From: Ceratodon purpureus
Taxonomy: Eukaryota; Streptophyta; Bryopsida; Pseudoditrichales; Ditrichaceae
DNA: 64,000 bases
Assembly (NCBI GenBank): GCA_014871385.1
Contig: MU104856.1
Coordinates: forward strand, 1 to 64,000
Direction of reading: 5' to 3'
Shown here: one piece after another, positions 36,366 through 48,609 of the stretch
Layout: every line of letters begins with the position of its first letter
Position numbering within the stretch: the stretch's first letter is position 1
The notes under the pieces: generated by a model
The model's database searches: none
Told to the model about the DNA's origin: nothing
The model's input: only the letters and a program-made list of their open reading frames with translations
Made by a program: the position numbers and the translations under genes

Positions 36366-36618
36366 AACTCCACTATCTTGTGGAATTTTGGTATTAGAGT
36401 TATCTATAAAGTATCAATTTTTTTGGCTTGGCGTTTCTTCATTGTCAATAGAGCATGTTGGTTCCAAAATGGTTAATCCCTAGAATTCTACATAAGGACC
36501 ATAAAGAACTCTCCAAAACTTTGTGGTATAAAGGTAATTCCAAATTCTTATATTTTTCATCTTTCTCTTCAATTAAACATCATTGGAGCTAAAAAAAAGA
36601 TAATGTATTATGACACAT

Positions 36619-37455
36619 TTAACCCCTAAATGGCTAAGGGTGTTTTTGCTCAAAACTGCCACCAAATAGTCTCTTTTGAAAGCAAGCTGGATAGTGCAAA
36701 ATTGAAACCAATTTTGGTATTTCAAACCGTAAGATCTTGTATCTAACTTCTATGTCTATGTGCCTCTCAAATCTCACACTCTCATTCCTTACCATTTGAG
36801 AGATCATAATATTCAAAGTTGAAGAAAAAGTTTTTTTTACCCTACAAAAGGGGGACAACAAACTTTTCAGGTCCAAAAAAACCATTTTTTAAAGTATATT
36901 TAGAATGCGTTTCTTTAGATTCTTGTTTCTAGGTGAGTTAGGTACATGTCCACAAAATCTCATGCTCATGCAAGGTGTGGAACCTTGAGAAAATCATCAA
37001 TTTCCACAAGGGGGTATGCTGAAATTCACATACAAAGGCCGTTTTTTTAGAATAAAAATAGCATATGAAACATTCTTTGATTTAAAATCCAAACAATAGA
37101 ATCGTGCTTTAGTGCCTCTTCTATATAAATAAATTTTTATTTTTGAAAAAAACTAAAATCTTGATTTTTGGTGGAATTTAAAAGTTTAGTCGTTAGGCAA
37201 TTTTGGGCAGTTTTGGGCAGAAATTGCTGCATTCACAGTGGGTGAGAGCCTGCCCGTGGAAGGGCGTTTTATGCTCAGAGGAGCATAACTTTTCCTCACT
37301 TCATCCAAAAAAAATAAAAAAATATCCCCATAAACCTCTTGAAAAAACCTTTTCTCACAAAAAAAATCAAAAAATTTCAAGTAAATTTGAATTTTTAGGA
37401 ACCTGCCTAATATCCAAAAACGCCCATTCTAGGACTTTGGCCAATTAGGGGTTAA
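36619..37455. mobile_element. TTAA-flanked inverted-repeat element, copy A
   Basis: The element starts TTAA then CCCCTAAATGGCTAA and ends with the reverse complement of CCCCTAATTGGCCAA followed by TTAA, 837 bp in all. It has no coding capacity. It holds GGGCAG motifs, tandemly repeated near 37201-37220. The internal sequence matches the copy at 38740-39585. TTAA target sites are known for piggyBac and KolobOK DNA transposons. The class is inferred from ends alone. Confidence 0.6.
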
Positions 37456-37486
37456 GTTTTGCCAAATGCATCCAACCTGGTAAGGA

Positions 37487-38642
37487 TTAACCCTAAAGGG
37501 CCTTGAGACCTGATTCGGGTCGTAGCACTTCTGGGCAGGCTATTCTAAGGTTTCAAAATTTTATTATTTTCTGAATTTTTTTACTCCATACAGCTCTCAA
37601 CGATAACTTTCCAATGGCGCAAATTTCAAAGCATTTGGAAATTATGATGCAAAAGTTATGAATTTTAGAAGAATTTGCTCTAAATCCGAGCAGCCATTAA
37701 CCAATGGAAATCTCCCATTTTCTGCCCAAGTTGCCCGTCCTTCAATAGGGCAGAAAGTGACAAGACAAATTTTCAAAGGTGGGTACTTGTAAAATAATGG
37801 GCCCAATATTTTTTCATCCATACACATTTATGAAGGTTTTCATCCAACAGAAAATTTTCATCTAATTTACCATTTCCATCTAAAGAGGTTGCTGATTTTT
37901 TTCATCCATATGACGATTATCATCTAAACCTTAGTTTTCATCTAAAGTCTATTTTCATCTATATTTGTTTTTCATCCAAACTTAATAAATTTCATCGAGT
38001 ATCTATGACATGGCAAGGGGTCCATCCACAAGACCCCCTCTTACCAAACTCCCCTTTGAAATAAAAGGAAAATATAAATTTACACTTCAAAAAATTCTAG
38101 AAATTTGATATTTACTCCAATTGCATTGAACATTTTTGAGGTTCTTAACCTCATTGACTTCAACATATTTGTCGTTCAGATTTCCATTTGGACATTCTTA
38201 GACTACCCTTTAATTTTGGAGAATGTAAGGCAAATTCAGCACACCCCCTTTCACAAAATCAACATTTTTTTGCCTTTCCAAGCCCTTATGAGGCTCAAAA
38301 TTTGTGAGCTTATGCCTAACTTCCGTACCTAAAGGAAATGATGATCCCATGTAAATCAAATGTATTTGCAAAGTATAGTTTTTGGGCATCCAAACTTTGG
38401 TTTACTCACGGGGCAGTGTTAAAAAAACCTTTTGCAATGACTTCAAGCCTTATAATCTCGCAATCTATACGGTGGATTGTTTTCAAAATTCATGTAAACC
38501 TTTTTGAATAAGGCAATTGCAAGATCCTACGGTTAAAATATTAAATTGGATGTCTGAATTTAGAAATCAATAGGTTTCTATTAGTAAAGGTATGTTTTTG
38601 GCAATTTTGGCTCCAAAAACACAAAGGGCCTTTAGGGCTCAA
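37487..38642. mobile_element. TTAA-flanked inverted-repeat element, copy B
   Basis: The left end is TTAACCCTAAAGGGCCTTGA. The right end reads GGGCCTTTAGGGCTCAA, a diverged mirror image whose outer TTAA is degraded. The length is 1156 bp. The middle (37810-37985) contains about nine copies of TTTTCATCYA or close variants. It has no coding frame of note. It starts only 31 bases after copy A. Confidence 0.55.
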
Positions 38643-38739
38643 TGTCGTTGATTGGCTATTGTGTAAATGAAAAATAGAGTTATATTTAAGGAAGTAATAC
38701 GTAATAGGATTAATTTTAACGTTCCAAAATCCTTAGTTT

Positions 38740-39585
38740 TTAATTCCTAAAGTTGAAAGGCCTTAAAATTGCCAAAAACCCTGAAAATTAAATTCTTTCA
38801 ATACAAGGTGTAAGTTTTTAAATTTTGATGTATTTTGGGGGGAAATAACCATAGGATCTAGTACCTTGCTAGTACACGTATATGTACCCAAAATCTTGGA
38901 TTTCAAACTTCATATCGTTCGTGAGATCATAATGTTCCAAGTTGGAAAAAAGATTTTTTTTCCTTGTTGCAAAATGGGTTTCAAGTGTTTTGTGAGTCAA
39001 AACAACCAATTTTAAAAGCAAATTTGATGTAAGGCTCTTTAGATTCTTGTTCCTAGGTGGGTTTGGAATATGTTCATGCACTTTTTTTCCTCAAACGACC
39101 TATAAAACCTAAATGGAATGCTCAATGATTTTTCACATGGAGGTATGCTGAAATTCAAATGCAAAGGCCAGTTTATGATAGTAAAAAAGGCATACGGAGA
39201 AATATTGGAATGAAAATCTAAGCGGTGTGATCATGCCTTCAAATTGTATTTACATGTAGAAAAAACAAAACTTGGAAAAAATAAAGTCTCAATTTTTGGT
39301 GAATTTTTGAAGTTTCTGTGATCTAATTGATTTTGGGGAGATTTTGAGCATATACTGTAGTTTTGGGCAGATTTCAGCATGCCCGAATAGTGTTTTCAAA
39401 TTTTGACTTCAGATATCTCCTAAAGTATGAGGAATTTTGAATCATGAATGGTCTTGTTAGAAAGATATGAAAATTTCCCATGTTGTGCCAAACTTAGAGC
39501 CACATCTGGTAAAATTTGACTCATAGGGAGCCTGTTCGGATCCTAAATCATATTAAAATTGTTGAGTTGATGCTTTAAGGGTTAA
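38740..39585. mobile_element. TTAA-flanked element, copy E (diverged)
   Basis: The right end is TTTAAGGGTTAA at 39574-39585. The best left end is TTAATTCCTAAAG at 38740. The internal text (for example GAGATCATAATGTTCCAAGT and CTTTAGATTCTTGTTCCTAG) matches copy A at the same offsets of about 185 bases from the left end, which supports the boundaries. The length is 846 bp. Confidence 0.45.
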
Positions 39586-40009
39586 CATGTAAAGCAACAA
39601 GCCAAAGTCAAGAAGTCCACCTCCAAGGTCCCATTGAAGAACTTGCTTTCTATTCATAAATTGAATTTCAATCAAAGATTTATTTTTGAAAAAATAGGCA
39701 TTTTATATACAAACTTTGAACTAGATTGGTATAATAAAATTTGCACATCTTCTAAAATAAATATTCAAATGAATGCTTTTGTATATTTCGAATGATTATG
39801 GTCTAATCATCTTAATAGTATTAATATCAATTCATGTCGTGAAAAATGACTTTGAAGTGATGTTAGTGCATAAGTTGAATTTCTATTATAACAAGTAAAT
39901 GATTTTGTCTTGACTCTTCTCCATGGTTGCATTAAGAAAGATCTAGGGTCACAAAGGGACCTTTACCTTTGGCACGTCATGAAAATTTGAGGAAAAACCG
40001 TGCACTTTA

Positions 40010-40036
40010 CATGGTGGCACCAATGGTGCCACCATG
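40010..40036. repeat. Perfect 12-bp palindrome with 3-base spacer
   Basis: CATGGTGGCACC at 40010-40021 and its exact reverse complement GGTGCCACCATG at 40025-40036 are separated by AAT. It lies between elements E and C in AT-rich DNA where such a GC-rich symmetric motif stands out. It may be the end of an old element or a protein-binding site. Confidence 0.85.
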
Positions 40037-40168
40037 GTACAAGCAACGTAGTTCCCTGGATCGAGCCACCAACATTGCCAGCACTGCGACTTCTGACATT
40101 GTTACAGAGCAGGAATATGCACCAATTGGTTTACATGTAAAGGGATAATTGAGGCGCAGTTGGTTCAA

Positions 40169-41108
40169 TTAACCCCTAAAGGTCTAGGAAACCCGATTTG
40201 GGTTTTTGCTATTTCGGGCAGCCTAGTTGCAGAGGTTAAAAGTAATATTTTTGGCTAATATTTTTACTGGATGCTCCCTTTCCCGCAACGTGTACGTGGT
40301 AAAATTTTCAAAGTCATATTCCAATTTTAGAACCTTCATCTAGAATTTTTAGGTTTCAAGTCCAAAACGGGCAGTTTAAAATTAGGTTTTTTTTCAATTT
40401 AAAAAAAAAAAGTATGTTCATAACCAAATCATTACTCTAAATCCAAAGTGATCCAAGCCAAAAAGTTTACCAATTTTACAAGGGCACCCTCCAAAAATTA
40501 CATGAACAAGCTCCAAAGTTTTCTGTAATTTTATAATTTTTCCTTTCAAAAATTGTCAAAATTTGAGATTCAGGAATTTTTTAATTGTTTTTTCTTCCAA
40601 AATTTACAAACTCATAGATGTAACTTTTCACCGTTCACTTTTTTTCCAAACCAAAAACATTTAATGCTATTTAAGTTTTATCATATTGACAATTTTGTAC
40701 CTGCTTTTGGAAAATAATTTGCATGAAGGCCAAAAATGCAAATAAGTCTTCAAAATTTTGCATGGAGGTGCCCAACTTAGTTACCTACATGGAAAAAAAT
40801 ATGAGAAAAATGTTTGGGGTAACAATCATCAAGTCTCCCTTGGCACCATTTGGACTATGCCTTTCGAGGAAAGCCAAAAAAAAAAAAAAAACATTAAACT
40901 TTGAACGTTATAATCTCACAAATGATAAAGATCCAACAGTTGAAATTTGACATGGTGTTAGTGCAAGTAGTTAGGTTGAAGATCTTACGGTTGGAAATAC
41001 CAGAAAAGCAAATTTTATTGGAAACATACATCAATTTCCAAATGGTGGTCAAAATCTGCAGTTTTCAGTTTTGGAAGTGCCAAAACACCTTGGACCTTTA
41101 GGGGTTAA
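40169..41108. mobile_element. TTAA-flanked inverted-repeat element, copy C (best preserved ends)
   Basis: The left end is TTAACCCCTAAAGGTCTAGG and the right end is the mirror image of TTAACCCCTAAAGGTCCAAGG, so at least 16 of the first 18 inner bases agree. The length is 940 bp. It has no coding frame and contains GGGCAG motifs. This is the clearest member of the family and defines its consensus end, TTAA plus CCCCTAAAGGTCYARG. Confidence 0.7.
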
Positions 41109-42120
41109 CACGGATTGTCTTACAAGGCCCTTTTGGAACCCCCTTTGGAACCCCTGATTTCTCCTAATACTTCTCATTTTATACTACTTCTAAAGACCAT
41201 AGCTTCTAAAAGACAATTTTTGGTCTTCAGGCAAAAACCTTCATAGCCTTTCTAGCTAGCTTTTAAGTATAAAGAAGCCTAATAGTCATAACTACCACCT
41301 TTTATTGATAATGGTTAACACCATTTTTTATGTTGTCACTTGCAGACGACATCTTCAAATGTTGTTAGCTGTGAGTCGTGACGGGTGGGTGAGTCTTGTT
41401 GATTGGCACTACTTGCAAACATCTTTGCATGTTTTTAAACTTTTTTCAATTTTTAAGATATTTATTTATTCATTTAATGGAATGTATTCTTAAAAAAATT
41501 CCTACTTAAACTACCAACTTATCCGAGATGTAGTATAAATGAGTTTTATAAGGGCAAGCTTCAAAGTTTGGAAAAAAAAAAGTTCTACAATTGGTGAAAA
41601 AAAATCTAACCTAGTTTGATCTTTACAATCTTACAAATGGAGAAAATTTGGTAGTCCCATTTTGGTACATGAGTAATATATTAATTTAATTTAATATCTT
41701 ATGCCTAAAAATACTAAAATAATATTGGATTGAAATTAATTAGACGTGAAATAGACAGAAGTTTGATTTGGCATTTTTTGCTCCAAAAACACTAAGGAAC
41801 TTTAGAAGTTAATTCATGCCACTTTTTTTGAAACTGGAGTTATTCTTCTCTCTATAAATAAGCCCTTAGCATTCATATCAAAGTGCTATGTTGACCAATA
41901 TTATTGAAATTATTTTTTCAGAGATTTGTGACATTCTTTGTAATTGAATTTTCGGATTTTCCATAAAACACTCAAATCCTAAGTTCATTAAATCATAGAA
42001 TTATTTTGTGGCTACATTCAAACACAATTTAGATTTTCATTTCCATAAAAGAGAAGTGCAAAAAAAATGTTTGCCTTTACACCTAACTCTAATACCACAA
42101 ATTGCATTGTCTTCTTCTGT
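41109..42120. repeat. Further member of the dispersed AT-rich repeat family
   Basis: The stretch 41501-41812 shares order and wording with 59990-60309 (AAGGGCAAGCTTCAAAGTTTG versus a near copy) and ends GGAACTTTAGAAGTTAA at 41796-41812, a degraded family terminus. The left boundary is not visible. Confidence 0.4.
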
Positions 42121-45100
42121 AAGTTGTATTTCATTTTGAATCAGTTATATCCTACACTTTCAGGCCAATTTCTGGAACTCAGAAAATATCTGTGCTCCCC
42201 AAATTGTAGCTGAGATGACCACAATCCATGATTCCAGTTTGCAGGAGAAAGGAATATCATGTGCCCCAGAAAAGAACCATAATTTGAGGCATTGCCTAAC
42301 TTCCTGCAGTCTACTTTAAACAAGGTCCATAGGTCTCCTTCCCATACACATATCTTCTCATCTGGCTTAACACTTATCATGATCACATTGCGCCCTATTC
42401 CCAAGACCTTGAAAGATATCCCTAAATGAAAGGTTTTTAATCAAGTGAATATTTGCAAACTCGGAGGTTGCGCCCACGGCCCCATGTGATATTCTCACAG
42501 GCCCAGGATGCCAAGAAAATTATTATGCCTTCATTCTGTATCAGAAACAATACCTTATCTCCGGCTGGGGTGCTTGTTTCCTTTTTTTTCCTTGCAATTG
42601 ATTCTTTTCAATTTGTTTCAAGGAAAAAAAATAAAAATAAAATTACAATCGTAGTGTGGGGAATTATCCAAACTTCCCATTGGCCATTGAGTAAAGAGTC
42701 AACAGATGCACTGAAACATTTTGAGACTACGAAGTGGGAAATGAACGTACCTAGAGGTGGGGGTCAGCTGTGTCATTCATTTGTTTGGCTTCAATCCCAG
42801 AGCAACCCAGTAGTCAAGCAATCAAAATAATCAGCCCATCAACCCACATCTTCATGAAACCTTCTAAAAGGGTAAGCCCGGTCCAAATTGCTACACGTTA
42901 TATGATTTAACTAACTTTAACATGATCTTTATATTTTTTTAAAATGGTACAATCCAAGAAAAACTCTAAGTACGTGACTAAAAATATCCTAGATATGCCA
43001 TGATATCACTAAATATCACCCTACCATCACTTGCATATTGGAAATAGAACTTGAATATTGAGTATTGAGTACGAGAAACATTTGAATAATTAGTATTAAA
43101 AAGTCACCGATGAGATGTTTCTGGTTTATAAATAATAACCCAACATACACAAAAAGTCAAGGCTGATTCTACGGCAATTGAGATTGAACATGTCAAGGTT
43201 GGACGCATGTGGTTAACAATTTCTTTGAGATGTTAGTAAATCTTCCTTGGTTTGTGAGGAGCTTGTGACAATCCCACTGAATGGGTACACTCAACAATGA
43301 ACTACAGGCACGTAAGTTAACCATACCCTATACTCACAGGCAAACTTATGTTTTGAGGGACTTCATGCATAAACGAGAAGTTCCATCAAAATAGAGGAAT
43401 CCTCACACATGGCAACATGCACACCCATTTTTTGGGCACAGACCAAGGATCTGTGCATTACAATTTCTATCTGTGTTCTCAAGAATGCATAATAATATCT
43501 GTTCCACATACTGTTCAATTGTCAATAATTTCAAAAATTCATTGGCATGACCTGAAGGAGAGAAATATAGGCAAATATTTCTTGATTTGAAGCTAAGCTT
43601 GTTCCCTCCCATGGGCTTCAAAATAGGACTTGGAGCCAATCTGAAAGTCAGCACACATCCTTAACATGTTACATAATGCCTTCACATGATACCTAACATG
43701 GATCCAGTCTGGTGTAAATTTTCAGGGGATTTCTCATGGTTGGGCGGCTCCTGTTACCATGGGTACTATGTTCCCCGTTTCTGGAAAGCATCAGACCCAT
43801 CTCCCCCACTCGGGGAGATGATGCTGCCTCACCAAATGTTCTCCTGTCCACTGCAGTTATCACTAATTAGATTCTCAACAAAATTATGCCCACCATATCA
43901 TTAGATTGATTCCTGCTGAAGCACCCTGTTGTCCCCAACAATCCCGTATGGTAGAGTTGTTCGCAACAATGTATTACTTGTAGAGCTGTTTGCAACAATC
44001 CCTAATCCCTTACGTCTAGTGGAAAAGGTGTACAGTCGGGTACCAATCAAAATGTCATTTTCAAATTTGTAGTGAGAAAAATTTCAGTTGAAAGCCTCCC
44101 AAGAGCTCAAATATTGGTATTTTACCACAAAAGTTTTACCAAAGAATCATCTTTAAGTTAGTTATATTTATACCAAATTCCAAGGCTGAAAGATTCACCA
44201 AAAACTAGTTATTCAAAATTTACCACTGTCAAAATGTTTTCACTGTTACCAACAAGTTTGACAACCTCCCAAAGATTGAATATTTTTTTTTGGCCATGAA
44301 ATTTTCGAAATTTAAACATTTTTGTGATGATGATGTATGATAAAAATTTCAAGGCCAATAAAATAATATCAAAAAAGATATTGACAATTTACCAAGATGT
44401 ATAGTTGTGGGAAACAATGGGGAAAATCATTTCATTGTAACCAATGGTTGAGAAATTGTCCATTTCATTGTAACATTATGATCTGCCGAAACGGGACGAG
44501 GGAGACGGTGCTTCATTGCTCCTCCCTAACATTTTAAAAAAATCTTCTAAATCACCGAAAAAAGAGGAAAAGGAGGGAGAGAAAAGAGAGAGAGAGAGGA
44601 AAAGGAGACATGAAATCAAATTCAGTACGAGTTCCAAAAAAACGTAGATTGTTGTTACAAAAATAAACTATTGCATAAGAAGGAGGAATTTTGACGTGCA
44701 CTATTCGGATTGCCCAAAAGTTTCCAATCATTTTTACTTTATTAGCAGCTTAAAACACAAGTTGCCTCGAGGTTTCAGCAGCCTGGTTTCATGCCGGTGA
44801 AGGCGAAGCCCTGTCTGGCTATTTGAAGAAGGGCCTAGTACCTACCCACCTGCTGCGCTCTTGACTCAATGACTCCCCACTCTAAAAACTGCTGGGCGGT
44901 CCAGTTTGTTTTCTAGCAGGCCGCCATTCACTCTTGCAGGAAATTCTTCCAGGGCAGTCACTAGTACCAGTCCTCTGCATGAGCTCCAGTGATCATCACC
45001 TTTGACTTGCAGTCGATTCCCCCCCGAGGGATGACCCTCCCCCAATCACCTCCCTCATTGCTCCACTTATCGCTTAATTGCAACTAATTGCCGGATCTTT

Positions 45101-47560
45101 GCAATATTTTACTCTCCTGTAAACATGGTCCGTGGATAAATTCTATCTTATTCGAACCGACATCTGCACAACATCTGTACAGTACGGTGTATACTAGCAT
45201 CTGACGTTGTATGACTGTATTAACTCGGACTGGAGACTTACCAGAAGGGTACCGGAAAGTGGAGGATGGCGCTTGCGAGATGAGTTATGTGAATGGCAAT
45301 TTGCACATCTGATATTAAGCGATTAAATATTGCTGGTAGTTTCTTTTTCGTCGTGGACACGAAGGGGTAGCTCGGACATCGAGAAAGGAGCAAAATCGCT
45401 CCTCGAAGAGGGGCTTTTAGGGAGAAAATGAGGATGATTTAGAGTTATCGATACAGGGCAAGGACAGCGATAATCCCAGGTGGTGTACCGGCCAGGCTCC
45501 ACCGGGTTCAGGCGCAGTGCGTGGAGCTCTGCGAGACTAACCACGGTTAGTGGCCGACACAACGCACAGTCAGCTACTGTATTCCGGGCACCACCCAGCT
45601 CCTCTATCCATGGGCAGGGGGGCAGCGCATCCGCGGGTCAGGCCGGGCACCGGGGGCACTCACTTGGCCAAATATTATGTTCTGATCGACCGAGTCGGTG
45701 GGTGGCGCTCCAGTCTGCGATCGATCGCCTTGCAGCAGCAGCGGTGAAGGTTCATGGTGCCGCCCCGCGTGGGCCGATTGCGTGGGGTAGGCCGCCGTGG
45801 ATCCGGTGTGACTGGAATTTTGCATCAACTTGCTGGGGGGAATATCGTGATTTTCAAGTTTGTTCTGTGAATGGGGCTCAATATATGGATACTTGGGTTG
45901 ATTTTTTTCCAATAAGTTAGTGCTAGTAACTTTGATTGAATGAGTTCAGTGATTCACGGTCCTGCTTTTTTGTTTTTCCGTTTTTATTTCCTTCCCACTT
46001 TCTGTTGTAGTTCCGTGCGATGAAGTAACTCAGTGTCGTGCAAGAGGCAATACTGATCTTATAAGAGTTAATAACTGTGATTCGACGTACGAGATGAATT
46101 CAATATTATTTCATGGCACGGACCCTTTGTGTGATCAGTTTGCTCGCTGTGATAATAATCTTATTATTAACTTGGTATCAGAAAGTTAAAAATGAAACAG
46201 TGGGCTCAGAGTATATGCTGATCGAGTTATTGATTCGACTGTACAACGTCAGGTGGGATCATATGTCATGTCCCGGTTGGATTATTGACGTTTTTATTTA
46301 AATTTTTTAACTTGTTGATTTTCCTGGAGTAGAAAAGTAACCGAGGAGGGCTTCACTTTATGGATCCGGAGTGCGCTTTTTGCAGTGATGGATGGACGAA
46401 CAATGGACCCACTTGGAATGCAGCAACAGTGTTACAGGAGTGTACTCATATTTGACGAAGAGATAGGAGCTCATGATGGCTTGATATTGTTCAGCTCCTC
46501 TGGACCTCAACAGATTGTGCATGGTAAGGGAAAACTGGACTCACTCGATCGCTGAAAGGAAAGGGGAGGTGGAATCCAGTTTTTTGATGAGTTTGATGCA
46601 CCAGGCTTGGGGCCCACGGCAGGACGCCAGGTTCGCAGCTGCCACCCGGACGTCACTGTGGGAGCAAAAGACGATGCAGTTGCGGAGGTGCGGCTTTCGT
46701 TGCAAGGTGGGGCCTAGCCACGGGCCTGGCCATGCAAGTAGTTGAAATGGCTTCAGCAGCATAGCAATACGAGTCCATTCATCGTCTTGTAATCTGTGAG
46801 AGGGCAAGCAGCCGTCCTCGTCTCCAATAGTTTTATCTTTCCTCAACAATCATCGAACTTGAACTAGTACTCCTTCTTTCTCACCGCTTAAGGCTTGTCG
46901 AGAGGTGCATGGTGTGTGTGATCTCTCGGATCGATTATTGTTGTTCTTGTTATCTTCATCGCCGCCCTTGGAACCAGGACGAACAACCTGTCCATGTCTA
47001 TGATCAGGAAACCCTTGTAGCTGTAACCCTTCTTATCTGTTCCTTCTCAAAGATCTCTTTAAACTGGGTACGTTTATGAAAGTGCAAGGGTCAATAGTAT
47101 CTCAGTTGCTTAGAGTGTAATTGATGTATCAACTGTTGCCGCCTCGATCTGATCGGCAGTTTTCGACGGAGAAGTTTGCAGTGGTTCTTGTATGGGTCTT
47201 AAGTTTCTTGAAAGCTAGATCATCCAAAATTCGTCAGCAAGAGCAATTAGTCACTAGATACTCCAACCCTGTGCGACGTGCATTCTAGAGCCGTGGAACT
47301 TTAGACCCGCTGTACCGTCGCAAGAGCTAATTTTTCGTGCGAAGTGCGCCCATAGTCACAGATCCTACATGCAGGTCGCTGGAACCAGGAACGCCAAGAT
47401 TCCGATTTGCATACCCGAAGTAGATACTATGTTGCTTAGACTGCCACCGCGATAACCCCGAGTCTTTCCACCACCACCTTACACATCTGCGGAACCTGAA
47501 GCACCAGTGCTTCCATAGTCCCGTCAAAGAACCAGGATCAGTCACTTGCAGTTGATCAAT
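42121..47560. other. Long intergenic region before the VQ gene
   Basis: The DNA is of mixed composition. Several 60-146 codon frames (42453-42830, 45480-45920 and others) show no recognisable family. A GA microsatellite lies at about 44570-44600. From 45250 the composition is GC-richer, and 46900-47560 probably includes the promoter and leader of the VQ gene. No structure beyond this was seen. Confidence 0.45.
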
Positions 47561-47613
47561 TGATTGATTCTTCTATACCGGCTGACACTGCCTCACAATC
47601 CGGCACCTCTAGC

Positions 47614-48609
47614 ATGGCTCCTTATCATACGCTCGACAATCAAGGCATGCCCAAACAGAGGCCAATGGTGTCTACTAAGACGGCCCCGGAGATGCTGAGC
47701 GTAAGGAAAGACTCTCACAATGCGGTGAAGCCGGCAGCCGCTGCGGCCCCTCCCTACCGACGCGACTGGCAGGCCGGCCCCATGACCGGCACTATGAAGC
47801 AAGCAGCAGCTCCGACTATTCGGGTGATCCACATTTTCGCTCCGAAGGTGATCAAGACCGACATGGCGAACTTCAGGTCCACGGTCCAGAAACTCACAGG
47901 ACGAAGCACCAAGAAGCGAGGTCGTAGCGCCCGGACCAAGTCGTCCAGTGAGTTGGGCGTTGCAGTTCACCCACTCAACCACCCAACTCCGTCGCCGGCC
48001 GTGACGGGTGGTAACTTCACGTCGGGGCTTTGGGATCAGGAACGTCGGTCGCCGGAAGAAGTCCTGCAACGGCTCGTCGGTGATGCTTGCGGGACCAACA
48101 ATATCCTGGTTCGATCCAACAGCGTAGAGTCCTCATCCTACAGCATGGACAGTGGCAACTTCAGCAGCGACAGCAACGAGACGACGGACGGCCTTCCGAG
48201 CCCAACTGCAACCGACAGCTTCAGCTTCTACGTGCCGCACCGCGAGTCGGCATACTCGTTGAGTGAGATTCCGGCGCCGTTCTTTGGGGTGGACATGCAC
48301 CCCTGCTATAACACGACTTCGCCGTCCTTTTTATCGCACGGCGGTGGGGAGCATGGGTTGGGGTTGCAATTACCGACCCCGGTAATGGAGAGCATGCTCA
48401 GTTTTGATGTGGACAATATCGGATCTGGGCTGGGATCGCCGCTACCGTTGTCTGATACTGTGGGGTGTGATACTGTTCCCTTTCCTGTACTTGGATGCGA
48501 TAACTCCTCGAGTAGGGGCTTGTATGATATGTTGAGCGTTCAACAGCACTGTCGGTTGAGTGTTCAGCAGCCCACGTTTCAAGGCGGCAACTTCTTTGAG
48601 ATGATTTAG
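47614..48609 (+). CDS. VQ-motif protein (putative WRKY partner)
   Basis: VQ proteins are plant-specific nuclear cofactors that bind WRKY factors and tune defence, stress and growth genes. The intronless frame encodes 331 residues from ATG 47614. The VQ core FRSTVQKLTG lies at residues 87-96 and matches the FxxxVQxLTG signature. It is preceded by IRVIHIFAPKVIKTD and followed by a basic patch (KKRGRSARTK) that could serve as a nuclear signal. The rest is low in structure, with Ser-rich segments (SNSVESSSYSMDSGNFSSDS) and Pro-rich patches, as usual in the family. The frame is open 18 codons upstream, but no earlier ATG is present. The coding sequence is notably GC-rich against its surroundings. 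Confidence 0.9.
   Translation: MAPYHTLDNQGMPKQRPMVSTKTAPEMLSVRKDSHNAVKPAAAAAPPYRRDWQAGPMTGTMKQAAAPTIRVIHIFAPKVIKTDMANFRSTVQKLTGRSTKKRGRSARTKSSSELGVAVHPLNHPTPSPAVTGGNFTSGLWDQERRSPEEVLQRLVGDACGTNNILVRSNSVESSSYSMDSGNFSSDSNETTDGLPSPTATDSFSFYVPHRESAYSLSEIPAPFFGVDMHPCYNTTSPSFLSHGGGEHGLGLQLPTPVMESMLSFDVDNIGSGLGSPLPLSDTVGCDTVPFPVLGCDNSSSRGLYDMLSVQQHCRLSVQQPTFQGGNFFEMI

Noticed and set aside
45480..45920. Plus-strand frame of 146 codons
   Set aside because: It overlaps other frames on both strands in GC-rich DNA and resembles no family; the apparent similarity to RNase H wording was too weak.
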